A program made the position numbers and the translations under genes. Below, piece by piece: positions 8,572 to 15,619 of a DNA stretch of 64,000 nucleotides; position 1 is the stretch's first letter, and every line of letters starts with the position of its first letter. The notes under the pieces are model-generated. The model was not told where the DNA came from. It saw only the letters and a program-made list of their open reading frames with translations, and did no database searches. This stretch comes from an uncultured Oscillospiraceae bacterium (lineage in GTDB: Bacteria > Bacillota > Clostridia > Oscillospirales > Oscillospiraceae): contig CAKTPV010000001.1 of assembly GCA_934591815.1 (NCBI GenBank), positions 124,001 through 188,000 of the forward strand, read 5' to 3'.

Positions 8572-9948
8572 TTATTGCAGAGCAGCCATCTGCTCCAACG
8601 GGATATAGGTGAAATTCACCGCATTGTGGGCGGCCATGCTGATGGCCTCCAAATCGTTCAGGAGCTTGTTCACCATGTCCTTTTCAGTGTCAGACTGTGC
8701 GGCGGCACATAGCTCCTGCTGCCGTTTATAGAGTTGGAGCAGCTCACCACGCAGCTTCAGCAGTGCCTTGCTGCCAGCCTTGGGATTGCCGCCATCCGCA
8801 ACAACGGTGTTGAAATCCTCTTGCGCCTCCACCGCCATGGCAAGAATACTGTTTACCTTATCCTGCAAGGGATTGACGCACAGACGGGTCAGCGTGTTTT
8901 CTACCGTGGGCCGGTCACTGGGTGCCTGCCAGAGATAGCACTTGAGGATCAGCAGGTCTTGGGACTCCACCTTGTCATGCCCTTCCAGCCAAGCCTTGGC
9001 CTGCACCAGAGGGTAGTAGTTGAGATATTTACGGTCTGACACCTCGATCCCGTTGCCACGCAGTTCACAAAGTACATCGTCAGCCAACTCGTTGATGGCA
9101 TCCGGCACAGGGATGGCAGCCACCTCCTGTTGCATGGCGTACAGCTCGGACAGTGAGAACGTGGCATTTACCGATCCATCGCCGCCGTTTTGCTTGCTCT
9201 TGAGGACGGCCAGACGCTTATCGCGGTCAGAAATATCCTCTGTCACCACTTTGATCTGCAAACGGTCATATAGCGGCGCGAGGATCTGTTCCTGCGGATC
9301 GGCAAAGTTAGGTATCTCGTTGGACGCGGCAAAGAAGGAAATTGCCGGAATGGGATAGGTGCGCCCCTCGTTGGTATACTTTCGTTCGTTGAGTGCTGTC
9401 AGCAGAGAGTTCAGCACGCCATCATTGGCCTTGAATATCTCATCCAGAAACACAATGTCCGCCTCCGGTATTTTACCGGCGGTTTGTACCACGGGCTCAT
9501 TCTGATGCAGCGCGGCCACGGCCTTTCGGTAGCTGAGCAGCTTATCCGTCGCCTTTTCCAGCATGGCAAAGGTGTCCGGCGTATCTTTCCTCGCACCGAG
9601 ACCATCCACCATACTTTGAAGATCAAAGCGCAGGTTTTTATGCACGTCATCATCCTGCAGCACAGCATCCGGCACGCTGCCGGGTATCAGGCTGGACAGG
9701 TCGATGCGGCCAAAAAGCTGATCCTCATCGGTCTGCTTGGAAAGCAGCCGTTCAAATTGCCGCGCCCCGGTGATCCGCTGGCGGAACAGGTTGATGGACA
9801 GGCTCTTGGCCTGACCGGGCTTGCCGAGGATGAACAGGTTGTTTCGCGTCAGCAAAGCAATGGCGATCAGCTCAACCAGTTCTTCACGCTCCGCCACCTG
9901 ACTGTTGACATCCTGCATTACGGCCAGCATTTTATCTCGCAGTGTCAT
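8572..9948 (-). CDS. MoxR/RavA-type AAA+ ATPase
   Basis: 458 aa. Start ATG 9948 is chosen because AAGGAGG lies 9 bp upstream; a GTG three codons earlier would leave no spacing. Walker A is ILGKPGQAKS, as in MoxR/RavA, and Walker B is IVFLDEIFKAND. The sensor region FFAASNEIPNF and the arginine-finger region LAPLYDRLQIKV follow. The C-terminal ~150 residues are helical and extend past the AAA+ core like the RavA lid. Its partner is almost certainly the VWA protein at 6452-8047, though SSB lies between. Function on the element is unknown. Confidence 0.9.
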   Translation of the reverse strand: MTLRDKMLAVMQDVNSQVAEREELVELIAIALLTRNNLFILGKPGQAKSLSINLFRQRITGARQFERLLSKQTDEDQLFGRIDLSSLIPGSVPDAVLQDDDVHKNLRFDLQSMVDGLGARKDTPDTFAMLEKATDKLLSYRKAVAALHQNEPVVQTAGKIPEADIVFLDEIFKANDGVLNSLLTALNERKYTNEGRTYPIPAISFFAASNEIPNFADPQEQILAPLYDRLQIKVVTEDISDRDKRLAVLKSKQNGGDGSVNATFSLSELYAMQQEVAAIPVPDAINELADDVLCELRGNGIEVSDRKYLNYYPLVQAKAWLEGHDKVESQDLLILKCYLWQAPSDRPTVENTLTRLCVNPLQDKVNSILAMAVEAQEDFNTVVADGGNPKAGSKALLKLRGELLQLYKRQQELCAAAQSDTEKDMVNKLLNDLEAISMAAHNAVNFTYIPLEQMAALQ

Positions 9949-9962
9949 ACGCTCCACCCTCC

Positions 9963-10319
9963 TTATGCGGCCGCCAGTGCTTCATCCTGGCGGTACAGAT
10001 CCGGTGCATCAAGGGAGATGAACTCCTTCCCGCAGAAGTCTGCGGGCGCGTAGGTAATGCCGTACAGCCTGCGGGGCGTTTTGCAGCTGAGCAGTTCATA
10101 CTTGAGCTGTGCCAGAATGTGGATACGCAGCACGCCCTTGTCAGGGTCAAAAGTCTCTACTGCCCGAATGAGCCGCAGCGCCAGCTGCTGGTACACTTCC
10201 TCGTAGTCCAGACGGGCAGCGCGGATCAGCGCGTGATTTTTTCGCATCACGCTGTTGATGCACCAGAGGTGTTCTTCCACAATACGGTTTCTCTCAAGAA
10301 TGGAGTAAGTATTTTTCAT
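9963..10319 (-). CDS. sigma-70 region-2-like small protein
   Basis: 118 aa from ATG 10319 with AAAGGA upstream. The segment LDYEEVYQQLALRLIRAVETFDPDKGVLRIHILAQLKYELLS resembles the core-binding helices of sigma region 2, including the DPDKG turn that precedes the -10-binding helix. There is no region 4, so it would not recognise a -35 box by itself. It may be an element-specific transcription factor acting on the conserved leader promoters, or a degenerate homologue. Its 5' end overlaps the small Cys-rich gene by 26 bp. Confidence 0.65.
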   Translation of the reverse strand: MKNTYSILERNRIVEEHLWCINSVMRKNHALIRAARLDYEEVYQQLALRLIRAVETFDPDKGVLRIHILAQLKYELLSCKTPRRLYGITYAPADFCGKEFISLDAPDLYRQDEALAAA

Positions 10320-10533
10320 GGTGATGTCCTTTCGTATCTTCGCTGATGGGTGCCCACAAGCGGCAGCAGCCATTGTTCCAGTCCTCCATCAGCATCGTAT
10401 GTGTGTATTCTTTCGAGCTATAGACGGGGTTCTTGCAATGCTGCCGCCGTTTTGCTTTCGGGGCAGGACTGCTTGCATCCGTCGTATAAAACGCGTAGGT
10501 GCAGGTATCACAGCTTTTTTTGATTTCGTTCAA
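10294..10533 (-). CDS. small Cys-rich protein, unknown function
   Basis: 79 aa starting at TTG (10531-10533), with AGGAGG 7 bp upstream. It contains CDTC near the start, a single HCKNP Cys and a CC pair (GCCRLW), a plausible zinc site. The start overlaps the stop of the upstream zinc-finger gene (TTATTTGA) and the 3' end overlaps the sigma-like gene. Tight coupling on both sides supports it being real. No family recognised. Confidence 0.6.
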   Translation of the reverse strand: MNEIKKSCDTCTYAFYTTDASSPAPKAKRRQHCKNPVYSSKEYTHTMLMEDWNNGCCRLWAPISEDTKGHHHEKYLLHS

Positions 10534-10937
10534 ATAACGTCCTCCTTTTCTTCGTTACTTCCGCGGCACAGATCAATAAGCTTCTGGCACTGGTGCATCT
10601 CAAAACCGCCAATATGCGCCTTCCGTTCGGGAAGGTGCATTTTCTTTGCCAGCCAGCGATACGCCTGTGTCCGGCTCATACCGCGCTCCGTCCAATATGC
10701 GTCGAAAACCTGATGGGTTTCGATGCGTTTGAGACGCAGCACCTCATTGGCCAGATCACCAAGAGGGCGAACCGTCCCCCTGTGACAGCCTACTCTGGCG
10801 TTGCAGTTCTGACATTGATATAGCTTTTCGTCTTTCAGGCCCAGTCGCACGGCAGAATCGCCGTAGACGCTTTCTGCCGGCACAAGGCGGACAATACCGC
10901 CGCAGTATCGGCAAATATGGGGTATCTCCAATCGCAC
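10530..10937 (-). CDS. zinc-finger-containing protein
   Basis: 135 aa. Two Cys pairs, CRYCGG near residue 9 and CQNCNARVGCH near residue 42, form a likely zinc ribbon. A helical region follows (LANEVLRLKRIETHQVFDAYWTERGMSRTQAYRWLAKKM). The pattern resembles phage and ICE proteins annotated as zinc-finger-containing (DUF3268-like); that name is from memory. It lies 6 bp downstream of clamp B and is coupled to the small Cys-rich gene, so it belongs to the replication operon. Nucleic-acid binding is inferred. Confidence 0.75.
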   Translation of the reverse strand: MRLEIPHICRYCGGIVRLVPAESVYGDSAVRLGLKDEKLYQCQNCNARVGCHRGTVRPLGDLANEVLRLKRIETHQVFDAYWTERGMSRTQAYRWLAKKMHLPERKAHIGGFEMHQCQKLIDLCRGSNEEKEDVI

Positions 10938-10943
10938 GCCCCC

Positions 10944-12077
10944 TTACGCAGCCTTTGTAGCTTTTTTGCGGGGCGGTTTTGCTTTCGACGCGGTCATGCG
11001 GAGCTGTGTCTGCATATAGAACGCATCCTCCGTGGAGAGCGTCAGCATTCCCGTCTGGGCGATACCCAGCGTAACGGTGCCGCGCAGTGCCCGCAGGCAG
11101 CGTTCCAGCCGATCCACCGCAAAGCAGTAGTCACCGAAAGGCTGTCCCGTCAGAGGAATGACCGTCAGTGCCGCGTTGGAGGAACCGACCCCGCCGGTGC
11201 AGCGAAGGGTCAGCCGATTCCCGTCAAAGTGCAGGATCGTCCTGTTGTCCATACAGGCGGCAGTGGCCGCCTGTAATGTGCGGCGCAGCTCCTCGGAATC
11301 GCTCAGCACCGTAAATGTGTTTTGTGTCCCCGCAATGAGACTGTCCGTGTCCACATAGCTGCCGTGCATGAGCCGTGCGGCAAACTGAAAGCCCTCTTTC
11401 ACAAAGACGAGTTGCCTGTCGGCCATGCCAACGGAAAATGTATCCTTTTCCTCGCAGAGCTGGGCCAGCTTTTCCAGGTTGGCAGCAGGAATAAGAAACG
11501 TCTGATCTCCGGTACATTGCTTATCTCCCTTTGCGGAAACAATGCAGACGCCATCGCTGCCAACGGCACGCAGGCCATCAGCGGTCAGGCGGAGGTTTAC
11601 GCAGCGCAGCATGGGCATATTGCTGCTGTTCGGGTCTGTGGCAAACGCCGCACGGCGTACCATGGACGGAACACCGCTGAGCTTCACCATGCTTTCAGGA
11701 GCAGTGATGTTCATGCGTGGGAAACCTTTGCCGCTGGCTGTTGGTACCTGATAGTACGCATGGTCACTGGATAGTGCCAGCGTATCCTTGTCTCCCTTGC
11801 AGCACTCCACCGTATTCCCCGGAAGATTGGCGAGCATGGCGGAGAGCAGCTTGGCGTCAATGGCGAATGTGGTATCACCGCCCTCATAGGCCAGCAGCGG
11901 TACGTCCTGCCGCAGCGTTACCTCCATATTGGTGGCGGTCATGTGCAGGCAGCGCATCCCTGTGTCGATCTCCAGCAGCGCACACTTCAGCACCTCTAGT
12001 GGTGATGCGGACGGCGCCAGCTGCGCGGCACGCTTGGCGGCAGTCAGAAACGCCGCCCTTTCAATGGTAAAATTCAA
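10944..12077 (-). CDS. DNA polymerase III beta sliding clamp-like protein (clamp B)
   Basis: 377 aa starting at TTG (12075-12077), which has AGGAGG 7 bp upstream; the open frame continues further but has no better site. The start NFTIERAAFLTAAKRAAQLAP, the following ALLEIDTG and TATNMEVTLRQDVP, and GKGFPRMNITAP parallel the first domain of DnaN. Domain 2 has LRLTADGLRAVGSDGVCIV, as in the clamp ATDGHRL strand region. The C-terminus is a basic tail (KAKPPRKKATKAA) instead of the usual MPMR-like end, so partner binding may differ. It is the second clamp of the element and only distantly similar to clamp A. Operon position after the helicase suggests a role in element replication or repair. Confidence 0.75.
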   Translation of the reverse strand: MNFTIERAAFLTAAKRAAQLAPSASPLEVLKCALLEIDTGMRCLHMTATNMEVTLRQDVPLLAYEGGDTTFAIDAKLLSAMLANLPGNTVECCKGDKDTLALSSDHAYYQVPTASGKGFPRMNITAPESMVKLSGVPSMVRRAAFATDPNSSNMPMLRCVNLRLTADGLRAVGSDGVCIVSAKGDKQCTGDQTFLIPAANLEKLAQLCEEKDTFSVGMADRQLVFVKEGFQFAARLMHGSYVDTDSLIAGTQNTFTVLSDSEELRRTLQAATAACMDNRTILHFDGNRLTLRCTGGVGSSNAALTVIPLTGQPFGDYCFAVDRLERCLRALRGTVTLGIAQTGMLTLSTEDAFYMQTQLRMTASKAKPPRKKATKAA

Positions 12078-12090
12078 AAATATTCCTCCT

Positions 12091-15000
12091 TTACGCGGCA
12101 GTATCGAACATACTGAGCTGGTTCTCCAGTTCGGTGTGTTTCGGTTTCCTGCCGGTTCTCGATGCTTGCAGCAGGCCATCATAGAGCACCTGCCGCGCTG
12201 CGGTATCTGCGGCACGGACACTTTCGGGCTGCGGTACTTCGACCACCCTTTCCTCTTGAATAGTGACCGGCTCCGGAAGCTGCTTTACTGCGCGGTGCGG
12301 GTTGATAATGGCCATCTTCTTGAAGGTGGCGGCAATATCCTCCACGTTGTCCTTAATGCCCAGCATCAGTTCCCTTGCCATCTGCGAGGTCATGTCCTGC
12401 ACGTCACTCATGGCCGCCAGTCCTTCCTCGGAGAAAGTCCCCTCGATCAGCCCGGCCACAGCCAGCTTAGAGGCCATCAGTTTCATCGCCTTCGCCTGCA
12501 TAGTGTCGGCGTAGTAGAGCATATAGACCTCGACTCTTGGTGCTGTCTGGTTGATGCGCCATGACCGGCGCGACGCCTGCCGCAAGGTAAACAGGTTATA
12601 GCCCATGGAGTAGAAGATCAATGTCGTAAATGCGTTCAGGTCAAGGCCGGTCTCCACACATTTGGGGTTGGTGATAATGACCTGTGTGCCTGCGGACAGC
12701 CTCTTGCTGAGCCAATCCTCCCGCTTTTCCGGGACGATCTGTGTGCTCAGGATCTCCGTTCGGATACCTTCCTCACGCAGCAGTCCCAGCAGCTTTCGCT
12801 GGGTATCTGTCCGTGTCCAGCTGGTGTAGATCATTACCCTCTCGCCTGCGGCGATCTTGGCCCGCACGATCTCCAGCACCTTCTCCTCTTTCGGGAGGAC
12901 GGTCTGGAAGTCTGCCATGTCCTCCGGCTTCACGATGGTGCAGCCGCTGATGGGGTGGATGATCTCCGGCTGGTCATAGGGCTGATCCGGATACACCGTC
13001 AGCAGATTGAGATAGGCGGACAAGATCTTATTGGCCGCCTTACGGTCATTTCTCAGGACTGATGTCAGTTCCCGTTCCACTTCTTTGTATGCCTCTTCGA
13101 TTGGCTTCGGCATCGTCAGCGGTATGGGAATTTCCTCGTAATCAGGAAGATCCTTGCCCATATCGGACAGCGACAGGAATGCCGTACACTCCAGCAAGAA
13201 GCGGGAGAATACCAGCGGAGAAACACCAGGGAGCTGCCGTGAGCGTTTTTTGCTTTTGGCACTGCGGCGGTTGGAGTTATAGTCCGCGTCGGTGATCTCA
13301 TAGGTGTTTTCCACCACGCCGTATTCCGCATCGAACCGGGAAGGTGCATCGTGTGGCTTCCCATCCTTCCGCATCAGTCCGGGGACGATACGGTACAGAA
13401 GATGAAAAATGCCGGAGCTGTAACCGTTAATCAGCGTTGCGGTCATGCCGATGAATTTCCGGCTGATGCCGTAAAGCTCCGCCATTGCATCGCCCTGGCC
13501 GCTGTCATTGTTGTACTCGTGCAGCTCATCACAGAGAAAGCTGCCGATCCGTCCACGGTACTTTTTCTTGAGGTAGGTACTCAGCGGAAAGCGGCGGTGC
13601 GCGCCCTTGATGCAATACGGACGTTCCGGATGCTCCGCGAGCTGCCGCAGCTGATCCAGAATGTGTTCGTTTTTCGTGCGGTTGAGGTGCATGGCAGCCT
13701 GTGGCCGGAATACCCAGCCATACCCGCCAATTTTTATCCACGGCATTTGACGCCGGTCATTGACCGGCGCCCAAAGCGGTGTGCCGCAATGAGGGCATAG
13801 GTGGTTCGCCAGATGCTCCTTCTGGAAGAAAAACTGATCCGAAGGTACCATGTATCTTGTGCCGTCGCTGCTGGTCTCCATCTCAATGAGCTCCAGACAG
13901 TCCGGGCAGACAAAGCCGCGCTTTCTGCGGCTCCATAGCACGGCAGGATAACGCATATAACCGTCTCTGGCACGCTCTTTACTGAAAACGGCGTATACGT
14001 TTTTATCCCCGCGCTGGTACAGGTCAAAGAGCCGATCCACGTCGGTGATACTTTTGACCACCATGCCATAGGTATCCGGAAGCGTCTCTGCGATCTCGCG
14101 TACCCATTTTCCTGTGACGTGAGAGGGACACATGACAAGGTTGAAGGATTTACCGGTTCCGCGGCCGTTGAGTGCGTTCAGTGCTCCTGCTGCAGCTGCA
14201 CTCAGCTTGGTCTTGCCGCTGCCGCATTCCGCCACAATGAGTGCCGTTTTTTGTTGGCAAAGCTGCCGTTTGACAGCCTCCGCCACTGCAAGCTGGGCGT
14301 CATAGAGGGAATAACCGGCTTTTTCGTGGATGTAATCGTTGACCTCCAGGATTTCTTCCGAAAGCGGCTCCGACGCCGGATCGAACTTGGGAACGAACTG
14401 GCTGCGGATACGGCCAGCCACAGTAACGCCAAAGGTATTCAGATAGCTGGTCACGCTGTTTACCTCCGCAAAGCCGTCTGCCGCATCAGGGACAGCACCA
14501 GGAATGGTGATACGCCTATCTTTGAGTCCCTGCTCCAGAATGTCCGTTACGTTTCGGTCCTCTGGCAGCAGCGTCAACGACCATGCTTCCATGCGCTCAG
14601 TGAAGGAAAGCACTTTCATCTGCCGCAGATCGCCGCGGGCAATGAGAGAATCCAGCACATAGTCCTGAAACTCAGGGATCAGCGGTGCGGCGGTTTTCCG
14701 GTCTACCTCAGCGAATAGACTCGCACGGTCTCCGGGCGGGCAAAAGATATAGCATTTGCGTGGGTTTTCAGGGACGTCCTCATCGCTGTCGTCGGCAGTA
14801 TTTTCCTCCGTCTGGCTGTCATCGTTGGCCATCAGGGTCGCAACGGCATATATCCCGTCGTGGGACAGCAGCCGTCGGTAGCCTTTGGGCCTGCAATCCA
14901 GATATAGGGTCGTATCGTCCTGTTTCAGCTCCACCGACGCGCCGCCGTATATGGCGTCCGATAGAGCCCGCACGACTTCGGGATAACCGCCGAAGCGAAT

Positions 15001-15123
15001 GGCGCTGATCGTCTGCTGCGTACCGCTGTCGATGATAACGGTATCCGCGTAACCGGTCAGCCGGATCTGAAATTTCGGGTCACTGTAGCTGATTTCCATC
15101 AGCTTACTTCTTATGGGTGCCAT
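12091..15123 (-). CDS. large superfamily 2 DEAH/SNF2-like helicase
   Basis: 1010 aa. Walker A AECGSGKT near residue 297, a DExH box DELHEYNN near 532, motif III TATLINGY, and a C-terminal RecA-like domain with MIYTSWTRTDTQRKLL, TNPKCVETGLDLN and the motif VI region RQASRRSWRINQ near 850. This layout is typical of SNF2-like SF2 translocases. Cys pairs in the insert (CPDC, CPHCG) may bind zinc. The first ~250 residues are unassigned. ATG 15123 is used; an overlapping ATG 4 nt upstream opens only a 7-codon frame. It is first in operon B behind leader copy 2. It could remodel replication or transfer intermediates. Confidence 0.85.
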   Translation of the reverse strand: MAPIRSKLMEISYSDPKFQIRLTGYADTVIIDSGTQQTISAIRFGGYPEVVRALSDAIYGGASVELKQDDTTLYLDCRPKGYRRLLSHDGIYAVATLMANDDSQTEENTADDSDEDVPENPRKCYIFCPPGDRASLFAEVDRKTAAPLIPEFQDYVLDSLIARGDLRQMKVLSFTERMEAWSLTLLPEDRNVTDILEQGLKDRRITIPGAVPDAADGFAEVNSVTSYLNTFGVTVAGRIRSQFVPKFDPASEPLSEEILEVNDYIHEKAGYSLYDAQLAVAEAVKRQLCQQKTALIVAECGSGKTKLSAAAAGALNALNGRGTGKSFNLVMCPSHVTGKWVREIAETLPDTYGMVVKSITDVDRLFDLYQRGDKNVYAVFSKERARDGYMRYPAVLWSRRKRGFVCPDCLELIEMETSSDGTRYMVPSDQFFFQKEHLANHLCPHCGTPLWAPVNDRRQMPWIKIGGYGWVFRPQAAMHLNRTKNEHILDQLRQLAEHPERPYCIKGAHRRFPLSTYLKKKYRGRIGSFLCDELHEYNNDSGQGDAMAELYGISRKFIGMTATLINGYSSGIFHLLYRIVPGLMRKDGKPHDAPSRFDAEYGVVENTYEITDADYNSNRRSAKSKKRSRQLPGVSPLVFSRFLLECTAFLSLSDMGKDLPDYEEIPIPLTMPKPIEEAYKEVERELTSVLRNDRKAANKILSAYLNLLTVYPDQPYDQPEIIHPISGCTIVKPEDMADFQTVLPKEEKVLEIVRAKIAAGERVMIYTSWTRTDTQRKLLGLLREEGIRTEILSTQIVPEKREDWLSKRLSAGTQVIITNPKCVETGLDLNAFTTLIFYSMGYNLFTLRQASRRSWRINQTAPRVEVYMLYYADTMQAKAMKLMASKLAVAGLIEGTFSEEGLAAMSDVQDMTSQMARELMLGIKDNVEDIAATFKKMAIINPHRAVKQLPEPVTIQEERVVEVPQPESVRAADTAARQVLYDGLLQASRTGRKPKHTELENQLSMFDTAA

Positions 15124-15155
15124 TCATTTTGAAATCTCCTTTCTTCCGGACAATG

Positions 15156-15193
15156 AAAAAAGACCGTAACTGCCCCGAAAGGCAATTACGGTC
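15156..15193 (-). terminator. intrinsic terminator/attenuator in the operon B leader
   Basis: Minus-strand stem GACCGTAATTGCC with GGCAGTTACGGTC, followed by six T. Compared with copy 1, paired positions change together (AACG/CGTT becomes ACCG/CGGT; T-G becomes T-A), so pairing is maintained. It ends 33 bp before the helicase start codon. Confidence 0.78.
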
Positions 15194-15354
15194 TTCTTGA
15201 TGTCCTATATTTTTACATACTTCAAGTCTTAGTCAGAACGAAGAAGGAAAACTTACCTCCTTTCTCGCCCGTGCCTGCTCTGCTCCGTCCTTTATGCTTT
15301 CACCTAAAGTACAGGTTTATTGTACCGCAGGGAAAGCAGAGCGTACAGGTGGAA
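15156..15354 (-). promoter_or_regulatory. operon B leader with conserved promoter box and attenuator (copy 2 of a repeat)
   Basis: Second copy of the leader at 3561-3760, with the same order of blocks: CCACCTGTA, TACAATA (15319-15324 on the plus strand as ATTGTA), AGAAAGGAGG, the TTCTTCGTTCTGACTAAG block, then the terminator. Conservation of non-coding DNA over ~200 bp, with changes concentrated in spacers and loops, indicates a functional RNA leader. It also marks the position where plus-strand defence cargo begins on the other side. Confidence 0.65.
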
Positions 15355-15619
15355 ATCTATCTCTCACAGCAAAGGCTTTGTTCTTTCAAATAATTACCAC
15401 ATAGCCCGTCATGTTTCGGCATTTTTTGACATATACTCTTATAGATTAAGAATTTAGGGCATCTGTATTCGCTCTAACGTGCAAGAAGGTGAAAAATACA
15501 ATCAGAAATGAAACCCTTTTAAATTATTATTATAGCACATTGAGTTAGCGGTGAACGCCGATACGCCAAGATATCGTATCATCATAACCAGAACAGCAAA
15601 TATGATAGGAGTTGACTTT
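15355..15619 (+). promoter_or_regulatory. upstream region of the deaminase module
   Basis: 265 bp without a gene. TTGACA at 15426-15431 is a perfect -35 box in the same position relative to the repeat as the SIR2 promoter; the -10 region (TATAGATTAAGAAT) is weak. A run of A/T at 15515-15540 follows. The start codon at 15620 has AGGAG 8 bp upstream. The promoter is likely but its -10 box is not settled. Confidence 0.45.
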
